Source: Lagopus muta
Lineage: Eukaryota > Chordata > Aves > Galliformes > Phasianidae
Assembly (NCBI RefSeq): GCF_023343835.1
Contig: NC_064449.1
Coordinates: 3,447,778-3,511,777, forward strand
Length of the DNA: 64,000 nt
Reading direction: 5' to 3'
Position 1 is the stretch's first letter. Each line of letters opens with the position of its first letter. Shown piece by piece: positions 19,301-33,100 of this stretch. Under the pieces are notes generated by a model. The model saw only the letters and a list, made by a program, of their open reading frames with translations, made no database searches and was not told the origin of the DNA. The translations under genes and the position numbers were made by a program.

Positions 19301-22300
19301 CCCTTTTTGTTTGCAGCAAGCTGCTGCAAGGAGCAAACAGCTGCTGCTGAGCTCTGAGCTCATTGCTTAAGGCAGAACCTGGAGTATCAGTTCAGCTAGG
19401 TCAGGATCCTCTTTTCTCTTTCCTTCCTGCCTATGAGAGCAGAGGGAGCAGCAGGCCACAGAAGTTACCGTGTGATCTGCTATGTGAAGAAACCATACGT
19501 AAAGCCTCCTTAACAGGGGTGTTAGGATGGATTAATTATTCTTTGTTCTGGTCTCTGAAGATAAAGGGTAATTTCTCTTAATTACGTTTAATTGAAAAAA
19601 TGCTTCTTCTCAAAGAACCCAATAGCATTAGCAGGATTTTCTCTTCTTGCCACCCATTGGGAGGAGGACGGTGTTCCATAAGTTACAGCAAAGACTGACA
19701 TCAGCCTCGGAATGGCTCAGAGTTTTACTCGATTTCCAGCCTGCACTCGAGAGCAGTACGTTGAGATAGAGCACATCTCAGAGCATGGCAATGAGACAGG
19801 GCTCCTCATCTGTGCTGTGCTGAAAGGCGCTGAGGCAGGAGATGCAATCTGCGAGGCAGCTTTCACTGCTGCTGCTGAGAGGCTTTTCATCAGTAAGTTT
19901 CCAGGAACCCGTGGAACAACCGCAGATAAAGGAAAGGGAAAACATTTCAAATAAACAAAAACCCTCCAGTGTACCTATCTGTGAAGGAAGCTTCTGAAAG
20001 AAAAGCAAGCAAAAACCTGCAAGTCTTGAGTAACCAGCACCTCAGGTGTGGGTCAGTGCTGTCTGCCAAAGAGAAAAGACCCTGATGTTTGAATCAGGTG
20101 AAGAAACAAAATGTGTTTTTTACCTGGGTAGAGCAGATCTTTGCTCTTTGCTTTTTCTTTCCCCTGCATCCCCGTGTGCAGGGCAAGCCACAGCCCCATC
20201 AGTACATCTGCTTACAGTGCCATATGCCGAACAGCCCTTTTTCTACGTGGCTTTGTGTTGAACTCCAGCAGCCTCGAGCAGCATAGGATCAGAGATGCCT
20301 TCTGTAGAGCTCTTGTCTCCCTAATGAGAGAGACAAATGAAAAGCATTTTCCAGCACATCCATCACTCTGCAGCTGCGACGCTGAGCGAGAGGACAGGCA
20401 TCCTGGAGCAACCTTACATAAGGCGTGCCTGCTGCGTGGCTCTGGCAGAGCAGCACGGCGTGCAGGAGGTAAGGCTGGGGCTGTGGCTGGCTGCTGGGGG
20501 GCTCAGCTTGTCCTGGTGTCAGCTCGGTGCAAGGAGTGTGTCAGTCACCCACTTAGGGCACGTGGATCTCTGCTCTGCCTGACCCAATCTGCTGGAGGCC
20601 TCCGCACCGCTCTGTTCCAGCCTCCATCCATCCAGCTGCCCAGCACACTAATTGAAAGCCCCCCAAAAGCAAAGCGAGGTGCAGTATGAAAGTGCATATT
20701 TGAGTGGGGCAAAGTCAATTGCAGCTCTTTGATTTGTGCCATGCTGGCTGGGGGTACTTGCAGTGACCAGTAAGTGCAAACACATCTCTGGGGGCCATGG
20801 CTGCTATAGGCTGAAGAAGACAAACTACATGGGAAGCATCTGACCTATTTTAGGAAGCTTGCTGGAGCTTCTTGATTTTATTCATTTTTTTTTTTTTAAG
20901 GACATGTTTGCACCTTACTTAAAGGCTGTAAACATTTGTCACTTTTTCTAACTATGCACACTGTGAAGACAGAAACAAACAAAAAATGTCTTGCTGCATT
21001 TGCTAGGCTGATCCCACCAGGTGCCCTGAGGGCACTGGAGCTCGAGCTGCCACTGGGGATGACTTTTGCCTGCTGTTGGTTGGTCCCAAGCTGAAGCTCA
21101 TGGTGGCAGACATGGCACCCTTCCTGCAGTGCTCTGGGAACGCTGAGGGCACATCCCTCAAACCGCCTTGGTAAAACTCAACAGTGCACCTGCTGAACTC
21201 AAGCACTTGTTGCTGTGTGACCTTCTGTGTCCCTGTTTCATACCTGTGATGCACAAAAGATCATGTTTGTTCCACTGTAACATTAGTGACTTAATTAGAG
21301 CTGAATTTGGTCCTTCTGCCTCTGAACACGAGCAGCCTCCATCAAGTCATCTAAAGGATCAGATCTGGTTTCTTCTTTCTCTCAGCATCGGTGGCATCTG
21401 GTTTCATTTTCCACCTTTCCTAAGGGAGCTCACTTTTCCCCACATTTCAGCATGTGCCTGTTGTATGCCAGCCCCCAGGACTGCCTGTGTCTCGATGCCA
21501 AGCCAGGGAGCACTCTTCCTGCCAGCAAAGCCCTAGATGGTGCTGGAGATGCAATGGGAGCTGTTTGAAGAACTGGCATTGTGGTGTACATAGCTTCAAA
21601 CCAGTGTGTGCATGCAGGTTGAGAAACTAAGCCATGGCCAGTTGGTCTCCGGTAGATGGATTGATTCATTTAACGTGTCCCTTCTCTGCCCCTTTTCCTA
21701 CCCCAATTGCTTGGCCAAAGGAGAGCTCCCTCAGCTCTGCATGTGGCAAACAGATGGACAGACCTTTAAGTAAAAAACTGTGGAGTTGGTTTTTTGTTTT
21801 TTGGGTTTTTTTTGGTACAATATAGGATTTAAAAAAGAAAAAAAAGGTAATGGATTTGAGGTTGTTAGATATCCCCTAAAACACATTCTCAGCTTCAGCT
21901 CTCGGTATTTTAATGCACACTGCTGCATATGCACATCTCTTGCTTTGAGAAGCACATCTACTTCCTATTATATAATCAGCATTGTAAGATGATGAGCATC
22001 TATGAGTCAGATCACAGACATCAACAAAATCATTTTAAAATCATTTTATTTAATTAATTTTCTTAAATTATACGTACGGAGCTCTTTTATTTTGGGGGCT
22101 TGCCGGGTGCAGGTGTTTCTCTGGAAGTGTGGGGGCAAGAATCTGAATTAGTCTTTTGATATCTCAGCATCATAGACTGATGGTGTCACCTTATACTGAA
22201 GCTCGTTTTCCAATAAAACAGCAGGAGTTGATAGCATGCATCCAGAGCTCCTGCTCCCATTCACGTTCCCTCCTACTCTACCCTGCATTCTCTGACTGAA

Positions 22301-22440
22301 AGATGCCATAGTGACAAAGACACAGAATATTTCATGTGCAGCACATACTAAATCTCAAGTTCAGTTCCTTATTAAGTCTTTCACACGTTATAGCTTTATG
22401 GAAGAGGATGATGTTTAGAGGACAGGATGTAAGTAATTTT
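16341..22440. other. Intergenic, no gene recognised
   Basis: This is the first part of the POP5 to CABP1 interval. Open frames here are short or lack homology and splice context. Only small simple repeats are visible, such as a T13 run at 20885-20897. Unannotated non-coding transcripts cannot be excluded by reading alone. Confidence 0.6.
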
Positions 22441-23760
22441 AGATTAAGTAATGGACTTAAGGACTCTGCATTCAAGCAGACTGTCTTTCTGGCTGTCAGC
22501 GCTGTGTAAGTGTGTCACCAAAACCCAGTCTGATGTTTTCTTTATTATTATTCATAAGCTCCCATTCCAAACAGCAATCAAACTCGTCAGGCTGTGCCGC
22601 CTTGGGGATTATCACATTGCCGGGCGGCTAAAGTCACTGCGCCTTCAGTCTTCTGCCTCTGAAAAATGCCCAGGGCTAATCAGTGTGACATGTGATGCCT
22701 GTCATGTCTTCTTGTTCAAGTGTGTGTGGCAGGCCTGTCATTCACTAAAAGCCTTTACATCTGTTATTACATGGTAATCCTCATGCATCAAGCTTCCAAA
22801 TAAGAGACTGGTGGAGCCCAGCAAGGTGCGGCTCAGCCTCAGTTTGCATAATTCCCACAATGCAAGGCAACTCGCTCTCCCTTCTGAAATCATTAATAAG
22901 CAATAAGAATATTATATAAGCTGGCATCTTTTTTTAAACCATGATAATTTCCAACGCTATTATAATTAGGACAAAGACGAGAGTTTGAGCTGGGGGAGGG
23001 AGCAGACAAAGGATGAAGCTGATCTCCACCGTGACGTCGGAGGGTTTCTTTGTCTGCTGTGCGCCGGCTTGGGCAATAATGGCTGTGCTTCAGCCACGTG
23101 GAGGGGAGAATAGGCAATTTGTTTAAAAGTATTAATCCTTTTCATCTGGAAATGTTGCCTGTTACCATAAATAGGATCACATCTTTCTCGTCCACTTGGT
23201 TAACCGGCCCTGCAGTAAAAGCCTGAAAAGCAATGCATGTTTGTGTCGTATCCTGAGGATTTTCAGCTCAGTGGTGGGCTGGATGAAGTGGGCAAAAATG
23301 TTCTGTTGCTGAGAATATCTCGAAGGCAGAGTGGCTGCTAACTGACTGCAACCACAGTGCAGTCATATGGCAAGAGATGCGTCCTCCCAGGTACTGCATC
23401 CCAAGCCGCGACAGATCTGGTGTGATATTTTCATGAAGAAAAGTGCAACGTCTGCATTGAGCAAGCAGGATACGCTGGTGAAGGAAAAGAAGTGAAAGTG
23501 TGGTTAATAGATGTAACTAATAGGGCCGCTTACTTTGGAGCCGAGAAGATTTTAAAAGTCACTTGTCAAAATCATTCTCCCTCTAACGCTGCAGCAGCCC
23601 TCGGATATGAGCGTGTTCCTGATGTTCCCCCTCATCACATGCACGAACACGGGCAGGCAGGCGGGGGGAGGCAGCTGCACTGACACACTATGGGGTTTGC
23701 AGGAACACGATGGCAATTTAGCAGAACGATTAAAAGATTGCAAACATTTATTAATAGCTT
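22441..23760. promoter_or_regulatory. Possible conserved non-coding / enhancer stretch
   Basis: This segment looks unlike its flanks. It is repeat-free and mixes AT-rich homeodomain-like cores (ttaataag, ttataatta) with E-box (catctg) and CRE-like (gtgacgtc) words, and shows no coding signal. These are traits of vertebrate regulatory islands. The call rests on composition alone; no alignment was possible. Confidence 0.25.
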
Positions 23761-26700
23761 TGCTGCTGCAGCACTGTGCCGGAGGAGCCTCGTTTCCTCT
23801 GGGATGCTCTTACCTCCTGCCCGTTCACTTCTGCAGCTTTAGAAATCAAAAGGACAGTTTGGGGCTCGATTTCAAGCCATAGCTGTGGACCGCAGAGCAG
23901 GCTGCTGTGCCCTGTGGCCCAGGGAAGGGAGCTGGGGGAGCCTGAGTGTGAGAAGGAAGTCTTAGAAAGCAAAAAGAAAGCAAAAAGAAAGGGATTTTTT
24001 CCCCCCGCTATTGGTTATGCTTCTTTTTCCTCCTTGTGCTCCTTTTCCTTTCCCCCTGGACAGTGGCTTGTTGTACCTGTGATGCTGGGCTCAGATGTGG
24101 ATCTATGGTGTCTTTTTGTACTGTATAACAAACCCAGTGAAAGACAATATAAATAACTATTGCAGCAGACCTGCTCAAAGTTCTGCAGGACGGCCAAATT
24201 CCCCTCAGGTTAGGGCAGAGTCAGTTCTGTTGCAGTTCTCACAGCAGTGTTGTTGTCTTTCAGATTTTATTTTGCCTGGGAAAGGGAAGAAGGTGGAGGT
24301 AGTGAAGAAAATTAAAGAATGGCAATTGTCTGAACAAGAAATCACTTACGTCATCTGAAATCTCTCTTGTAGTTGGGTAGGATGGCAGCCAGCTGTTCCT
24401 GCACAGCACTCCCACGTGAGTGGAGGTGCCACTGGGCATCAGCAGCTGATCACCTGTAGACAACTTCTTCATTCCTTCAGGAGAATTTTTCTTCTATCCA
24501 TTCCTACAATCTAAGCGTGCCAGTAGGCAATAAAATGTATATCTACATCTCACTGCATCTCTACTTAATGCTGTTGAATAGGAAAGTTATGTGCATCCAG
24601 CGAATGGAAAGGAGGAAAAATAAGCTGGGGGAAAAATGAAACCACACAACATGAGAGAGAAGTGTAAGCCCCACAGAAAGCTTCCCTGCTTGGGATGTAT
24701 AAAGATAGCCTAAATGGATTTCTGCAAAGCTTGGCATGCAGCCTCTGCAGCCTTAAACAGGCCTACTTTTGTGGGGAATGAGTGACACACTCGTTTGTAT
24801 ACTTGTTTGTATACTCCCAGTCCAAAAGCCAGAATTCCCACCTGCCACTGTTGCTAGTGCCATGGATGCATTTGGGCTAATTGCCTTCTTCAATTTGTTC
24901 TTTCTAGGAGCTGGAATTTCCTTGCTCAGAATAGCCAAAGAATGACAGACGAGGATGAAACAGACTTGGATGTTGGGGGTTACCTGGTCTCAGGTGAGTT
25001 GGAGCTTTATATTCTGTTTAGGATCTCTGGAACAGCAGTTTAACAGAAGAAGCTGCTTTCAGAGATGCTTTCTATCTCTCATTTCTGGCTTGAAGACTGA
25101 AAATTGTAGGTGCTACCAGAAGGTAGCACCTCATAGCTTCAGCTGCCCTGTTCAATTTTGCATCTTTTCTTGGAAATAGCCATTTTATGTGCATTGTTTT
25201 CAGTATTGTTGATTTCCATGTTTAATGTGTGTGATTGAACAGACGCCTTGGTGTCTTGGGACAATTTGGGCAGCCATTGGTGGATGAGTTTTGGTTGTTC
25301 TTCTCTTCTTCCATGTCCTGAAAGGCTGTTTTGGAATGTGTTGGCCTTTAAAAATACTTAAAGCAAGATTTTCTAAATTTTATTTTATTTCATCAGTATT
25401 TCCTCTACTCCCATCAAAATCTCAAACCTTGGTGATGCTCCTGCCTCCCATATGCCTTATTATCTTGTTACTAACCTATTTTCTTGCTCATTAATGAAAA
25501 ATATGTTGTACAGCTGAGGGTGTGGAAGCCACCATCCTGTTTCTTGTGTGGTAGTCAAAGCCTTTGCCATTGGCATTGCCTCCCATTGGTAGGCTAGATT
25601 CTCCATGTAGGTGCACTGGCCATTTATCTGAAAGAGACTGAAATTCTATCTTTGCAAATGAGTAAAGAATTTGCTTTCTTATGTACTGATATCTCTGTAT
25701 GTCCTTTGTCTTGGCTGCTGTACCTGTGTTCAGGTGGTAAGCTAACAGGGCTATTGTGATGGCTAAAATTACTGTATTAAGATTCAAATGCCACCAACAG
25801 ATCAGAGAGTTAATTTTCTCAATTGATAAATAAATTTATTAGCTAGATGACATGAAATCCTAGAGTGTAAAAAGAAAAAAAACCTCATGAAATGCCAAGA
25901 GTTCACCTATTCTGTCCCTTTCCCATCATTAAGGGATGATAGGAGTTTGAGATAGATAGCAAGGGACTGACCTTTGTAATTTTCTTTCTCAGCCATCACA
26001 CACACAGGAGCTGGGGACAGCACTCAGGTACATCCCAGATACACCCTTGAGACACAATTAGGCTGCACTTGTACCACGTTTGTAAAGCTTGGATTCCACA
26101 GAAAGGCTAAGGAATAAAATGATCAACAACAATGTGGGTAGATCTTTTCTAACTGGAAAATTCAGAGATGAGAGAAGAGGTGGTGAGCCTGTCTCTACTG
26201 CATGGTGAGAAGCAAGAACGTAAAGGTCTTCAGCTTTTATTCACTGCTACAAGGCAAGAGAAAATAGGTGTTCTTTGTATCAGAAGAGATAATAACGAAG
26301 AAAGGAAAGAGAGGATAGAGGTGATAACAGAAATGAGAATTGCCTTTTCTGGGTGCCAGCCACTGGTAAATAACTTTCTAGCTGCTGAGAAGAAAGGTGG
26401 AAACAGGACAGAGAAGTTCTCCAGATTTCAGTTCCTCTGTGCAGTGAGTCCCTCTGAAGTGATATCTTTGAAGATAAAATACTCCAGGACAGTGTCAGTA
26501 TGGGAATGAAGCTGCACACGTGCAGAACTGACTTTGTCAGTAAAAGTCATTAATGAAATGTACTTTGTGGATTTGATGATGAATTAAAAACTGGAGGGAA
26601 AATGGACAGGCAAGTAATGTAAAATTATTTCATCATCTTCCTCCACTGAGACAACACTGTATCACCTCTGCCAATAGCAAAATATCTGCCAGCCTTTGTC

Positions 26701-26994
26701 AGCATTTTACATCACTGCGTGTCTGAAATCATATAATATTCTCTCTGCTGCCATGCAGAACGGCACCAGGGAACACTTGCAGAAGTACAGTGACCATATA
26801 ACTGTGGAATATTGCTCTTGTCTGTACTGCTGAGTGCTGAGAAGCCAAGGGAACTGAAACATATTGCTCTGTTTGCTCCATTTGTCTGACTCTTCATCAG
26901 CCCTACCAGTTTTCAGTTCTAATGATAACTTTTTGTAAAGTTTCTATTTCAAGGTTTTACTTGCAAAGTTTTGGCTTCAGCTGAAATTGGAAGG
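23761..26994. other. Intergenic, no gene recognised
   Basis: No coding homology or RNA gene was recognised. A small purine tandem repeat lies just inside its start (23964-23990), and there is a duplicated ttgtatac word near 24796-24812. Confidence 0.55.
23964..23990 (+). repeat. Short A/G tandem repeat
   Basis: About two and a half copies of a ten-base unit of the form agaaagcaaa. Confidence 0.75.
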
Positions 26995-27171
26995 TGACAG
27001 AGCACTGGAGCAAGCTTCACAGAGAGGCTGTGGAGTCTTCTCCTTTGGAGATATTCAAAACCACCTGGATGCTTTCCTGTGTCATCTATTGTAGGGAACA
27101 CACTTTAGCAGAGCTGTTGGACTAGGTGATCTCAAGGTCCCTTCCAACACCTATAATTCTGTGATTCTCTG
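26995..27171 (+). mobile_element. CR1 LINE 3' end fragment
   Basis: A 5'-truncated chicken-repeat-1 retroposon in plus orientation. It reads through the typical tail words (cttcacagagaggctg, ttggactaggtgatct, aggtcccttccaac) and ends in two copies of the octamer family attctgtg/attctctg, the CR1 3' terminus. It carries no coding capacity. CR1 is the dominant avian LINE, and this supports the assignment to a bird. It is diverged and not active. Confidence 0.92.
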
Positions 27172-30100
27172 AGCCATAAGATGTTCTGGCTTGCTGTCCT
27201 GCTTGTTGACACTCACTGTTGTCCAGAGTTTGCTTCCTCACACGACATTTGGGTGATCAATAAGTCATTAATCTTAGCATACGGAAAACATATCAGAATC
27301 ACTTGGATCACATTATCTTAAATTCTCCATTTGAATGATATGTAGCATCAGATTTCTTCACTTCCTATCTCCATATTTTGCTCTTTTGTAATAGTAATAA
27401 GCTTCCAGATTCTGTCTGTGTTCTCCTTTGGTATCAACTTTGTATTGTCTTCACTTCCTGACATTCTTTTTCTTCCTTTTAACCCAGTTGGTTTAGATTA
27501 TTTGCCCCCATAGTGTACACTCACTCTCAAATGTTCTGTTAATCGCAGCAAATTTGTTATGTTACAGATACCTGTTTACCTTGGCTAGAACTTGTTACTT
27601 GCTTGAATGGATGTGTACACTAAGTTCATGAAACACTCATCCTTAACGCCTTAGGCTTGAGAAAAGACATGTTTTGGTAGAGCTCCATTTGTCTCCAATT
27701 AAAGCCCACATGAGCAAAGCAAATAACTGTTAGAATCCCTTTACTCTGAGCACCTGGATTTCTCTCATGGTGGAATAATCCCATCTAAATCTCACTTTGC
27801 TTGTTAAAATCCCCATATTCTTTACTCTTAGGAGTGAAAAGAAAAAGAGTGTTCCTAGTAGCAAGGTTAGGGTATGTCAGATCATATGCTGGTCACCGTG
27901 TCCATTTGCTGGGCAGATGCTGACTAACCTTGGTAGGGAGTACTCTTTTTTGCAGGTAGAGTGAAACATTTGAATACATGCTCAATCATTTCCCTGACAA
28001 ACCAATCAGCAGGTTAGAAGATCACGCTGGGGTGGCAGGGATAGCAGTATGAACAGAGGTGACTGAAGTGCTGGCACTGGTTCCTAGGTGCTGTTGATGG
28101 CTCTTACACCATTCTTACTCACAAAGTGATGTGTCTTTTGGGTGCTTATGAGTAATGAGCAGAGCTAGTTTGTCTAGTGTCCCTGTCCCCCAAGGCCGCT
28201 GCCCTTTGAGAGAGAACAGTGTGTGCCAGTGCTTTTGGCAGCCGTGCTCCCACCCTGGTGCAGTCGTCTGGGGGGGCACGGAGCAGCAGAGATGACTCAT
28301 TCCGCCTCAGTGGCTCAGTGAGGAGCTGCAGGGAGAGGCTATTTATAACAGACCTTTCAGGTTCAGTGCAGCAGCATCTTCTGCAGCAGGAGGGGGCAGA
28401 AACGGGGATGGCACGTAAGACTTATCCAATACAAATTAATCTCCATCCCGGTGTTGTCCCTAGAGCTGTGTGGTCAGTGGTGAATTCAGCCAGCCCTTTT
28501 CCCCAGGCCTTTTGCTCAGCTGTCTGGATGCTCTGGGCCCAGTGTAAGATTCTGCTGATAACTTTTCACCTCCTCAAAGAGCAGAGAGACAACTGTGAAT
28601 ATCATCAGTGTGAACAAAACATGAAGTCTTCCTAGCATAGCTACTGAAGCAGCTGTTATTGATTCATTCTGACCCATGACCACAGCATTGTCACCTTATC
28701 CTTTCTTTGTCCCTGTGCATGTTTGTCCCTGGCTTACCAATAAGACAAGCTCTTTTCACGGGTGTTTTCAAACAGTCTTTATGCTGCCAGCAAATCTCCT
28801 TTAAGCCTCCTGAGGTTTCTCTTGTATATACAAGCTAACACTGTAATTTATAAAACTGTAGCTGTCTTTCTGATCTTACCATGGACTCATTTCATCTCTA
28901 GGTGTTTCTTTGACTCCATATGTGAAACACAGATAATGATACCCCCTGGGTTAAGCACAGTGTGATCTGCAGCTATGAAACACCACCTATGTGGTAATGT
29001 TATTACCAGAGATTTGCAGAACAAGAGGAAAGCGCACTATACAACACAAGAGGACAGCACGTGTAAAAGAAAATATTTACTATGAGCACCTAGCTACCTC
29101 TTTGTATCTAGGTAACTGTGGTCTTTATCTTGATGCATATTAGCATACAACAAAATTATTGAATATTATGTTAGACTAAACTTCTTGAAGTTGCCTGTTC
29201 TCTTAACTGGCTTTTGAATTCCAAAGGGATCCTGCTGCATACATGCTTACCTCGTTCTTATTCTATATCTGCTCTGTTCTTAAACCAGTTTGTGTTTGGA
29301 ACTTCTAACTAGAAGCTTAGAAAGCTTCTGGTTAGAAAGCTCCCTGCTCCTGTTATTCTGCAGGCTTCCACCTATAGCTTAAACACTTCACTTTTGGCTC
29401 TTCATCCTCTCCTTTTCTTCTTTCTACCTCTTTCTTCCCTCTCCTTCTCCACTAAGTAGATAATTGATTTCACAGCACACAACCGCAGTACAGTTTGATG
29501 ACTATAAATTTCTCAGCATCTCATTAATGCAATTTAGTAGATCTGTAGGTTTCCTTGGTGTTTTCACTTTTGGCTGTCCTGCATCACTGAGCTGCAGACC
29601 CAGGGGCACATTGGCCTTTTCTACAGTGGGTTGTATTTATTATCTTCGTGCAGAAACTGTACTATAAATAATTCTTGCCTTCGGTTTTCACAGCCAACTC
29701 AAGGGGAGGTCTACCCTGCATAAAACCAAACAGTGCTGTAAAAGTCACTTCTTTCTCAAAGCCCAGCTATAAGACTGTAAGGACTTGTGGATGTGAGATG
29801 TACCCTGCGTGCTTCATCACATAGTCTGGGCTGGAGGTGACCTCTGCAGTGTGACCTCAAGTCTCCCTCGCTTCTGCCTTATTTTTCTGTATCTCTTTCA
29901 TTTTGAAAAAAAAAACAACAGACTTCTGGTTCTTGTGGTTGCAAATAAGCCTCTGAAACCTCAAAGAAAATATAGCTGGTGCTGAGGTGTTTGTAGCAGT
30001 CTTGAGAGAACAAGGTCATTTTTCAGGGACTTGAAGTTCATTTTTTGAGTAACAAACTAAGATGTGCAGTGATTATAATTGTAATGACAACTGTGCTACT

Positions 30101-33100
30101 TGTCTCTTTCTTCAAAAACTGTACGGAGTAGATAAAATGGTTCTTAGGGCTCTTGGTTGATCCCTTCAGCAGCTGCCTTGGTGAGCTCTGGTGCCTTAGG
30201 CCCTGCTGAGCTCTCATTACACCATGTGCAGCACCTCTGGTTCTTCTGAGTCTCACCACAGCCTCTCATGGGGCTCCTGGTGCTCAGAGCAGACCTGTGG
30301 AAGGGGATCCCAACATTGGGCTGTGGCTGAAGAGCACGCAGGGAGAGGTGCCCAGGTTTGGCTCCGCAAACCCAGAGAGGGCCAGGAAGGGGAACCAAGA
30401 GTCTGCGTACATGTCAGAGACTGGAAGGGATTTACCTCCCTGCATTTCCAATTGCTTGTTTTCTATCTGGGGAAAATCCCTTTTGACAGCCCAGGCGGTG
30501 AGCTTCTAATTCCTGTCTCCGGCTCATTTTTCACTTCAGTCCCTCAGCGAACGGATTTTAATGCTTGATGGATTCAAACAAAATTATTTCTGTTCCTGTA
30601 GCTTTGCAAAAGCCTCTAGGGTGTGTGTGTGTGCACAGGGGAGGAGGGATGGGGCTTGTTTTCGTTACACTCCAATAAGCCTTCTCTCCGAGGGAAATGT
30701 ATTTCATTTACCCATTTAGGGCTATCTTTCTGGTGATTCCTCCCATTGCTGTCCTTCTGGCCTCTTGGTCACAGGAGGGCCTGTAAAAGATCTGCTGTTC
30801 CAAAGGGGTGCAGCGTTCCACATCAATGTTTCTGCTGCAAATAGGGGTTCAAATAACAGGACCAGAGCTGCTTCCAGGAGCATCCTGGGGCGGGAGGAAT
30901 ATCTGTGACAAAACTTTCATCTTCCCCAGCTCTAGCTGGGAGTGAAGCAGCTCTGCAGGCTCATGGATGGGGTCAGTGACTGATGTGGCATCCAGGTAAT
31001 CACTGGTCCTTAACACAGACATATTGTTTGAACATGTGTATAATGCTGCTGTTGTAATGGAGATGTATTGCTTTTATTACAATTTTGAGCCTCTCTTACC
31101 AGCAGAAATCACTGCAGGGAACTCTGCAAGGGCTCTGTTTGCACAGTACTCAGTAGTCAGTCAGAACTGCCTGCTGCTTCTGCCGGGCATCTTTCATGGA
31201 GTTCCTGCATCTGAGAAGCTGTGTACTGAAGTGCTCAAAATCCCACCATGCTTTCCAAGACAAATCATCATCACAGCAAAAATTAACAAAGCAATAATTC
31301 TATTATGTACGGCTGTAATCAATGCTCATAATTAGCGTGCTGAAGATCTTCATTATGTTCTGAAGGATTGCAGTGCTGCGTGAACTTGACGATGTCTCTC
31401 AGCATACACAGCCACTGCTGCTGGGTGTGCTGAGCCATTTAGTGAGAACATGTCTCCACTAGGTTGTTTCAATTTATAGCTGCTACCAAGTTGTCACTTG
31501 CTCAGGCAAGAAAAAACTGTAGTTCCTGGAGATGGAAATGTACTGCGTGTTTTTCATCACATGCTGTCTTCTAGGACAATCTCATGTATCCACAGATTCC
31601 TGTGAACACTTGTTTGGAGCTACTGATTTCCATCATAACTGCATGCTGTGTCAGTCTCATAAAGCTCATGGATCCTGGATACTGCTGTTGCTCGTTGGTT
31701 TTTCCTGTCTTATGTATCTCTTCCTATTTTTATACAATCCCCGCTCCACAAACTTCAACTGTTTTCAGTGTAGTCACGCTAAGTCTCAGTTTTTGTTCTG
31801 TTAAATACGTTGCTTACAGGTGAGATGCCCTGTTTTGTTAGTGTGATGTTCTAATTGTTATTAGCCTACCCTGCGAATACCCCAAGTAATACATAAAGCA
31901 CATCTTGAATTTTTAGTTGTAAATTCAGGAATTATTTTCTTAATCTAGCTAACACATTCTTGTTTTTAATTGTATGTTTATTTTAATCTTGTCAATACCC
32001 TCCAAGCCTTTGAACCAAGGACAGTAAATTGAAATACATGACACCAATGTTAGCAGCAGTGTTTATCCATAACTCATAGCTATTATTTTAATACTGGTTT
32101 CCACTGTGCTGTTGGAATGAGGATAATGGGGACTCGAAGTTATCTATAATGACAGAATGCAGTGTCAGTACCACTGGGAAAGTCTCACATCACATTTCTC
32201 TTGCCTCTTTTACTCAGTTGGTGACTCTGAAACCAGTAACTCTTTCCTGTGTGGGCTGGCATCTTTCAGCTGGAAAATCCTTATCAAGCCTTTCTTTCCA
32301 TTTCCTGCAGTACTGACCTTTGCATGCACGCTGTCAGTTGCTCAGGTCTGCCATTCGGTGTGCCTTTGGGCCTGCAAACACTGGTTTTAGCCACCATCCT
32401 TGGATGCTTTCCAGTCTCCTATTTACTCATACATCTAGCCCCTGTAATCCATTAATGGTGAAAGGCTTATCAGTGTAATCTCTGAATTTTACCTTAATAC
32501 CCTTTGCCTACTGATTGTTGTATTTTTTAATTGCATATCAGACTGCTTCTAGCATCACACTCACTTGTGTGCCATTGTCCAACTTCATAAACATCTCACT
32601 TCTTTCAGGCCGGTAGCATGTTCATTTATTATTACAGCACTGAAGTTTTTTCCTATGAACAGTTTACCTGAGGTCACAACACAGTGATTTTGTCCGTGTT
32701 GTACAAGCCCAGCTGCTGCCTGCATCTATATGCCAAGCATCTTCTTGTTCCGTGCTGGTTGTCGTAGTGTTCAAGGATTTTATCCCTGTGCTTAATATGC
32801 TCTGCTCTTTGTACTGAATATGATCTCTTTCTTGGTATATTTTGTGTTTTCATTGCGTTTGGATCTACCCTATGCTTAATTCTGGCAATGGATGATTGCC
32901 ATGTGTTGCTTCTTTGGCCTTTTATCAGCTTTGAAATGTTAGAGGGAAAAAACTTGAATTTTCAGCACAAATCTCCTTAAGTAATCTTTGAGAAGGTAAG
33001 ACTCAGTCTCACACACACATCCCTTCAGTTTTACATTACTTTTTTACGTTCATCTGAAAACCTTCTGCACTTCATTTTTCCAACAAGTGCTCTGTCTCAT

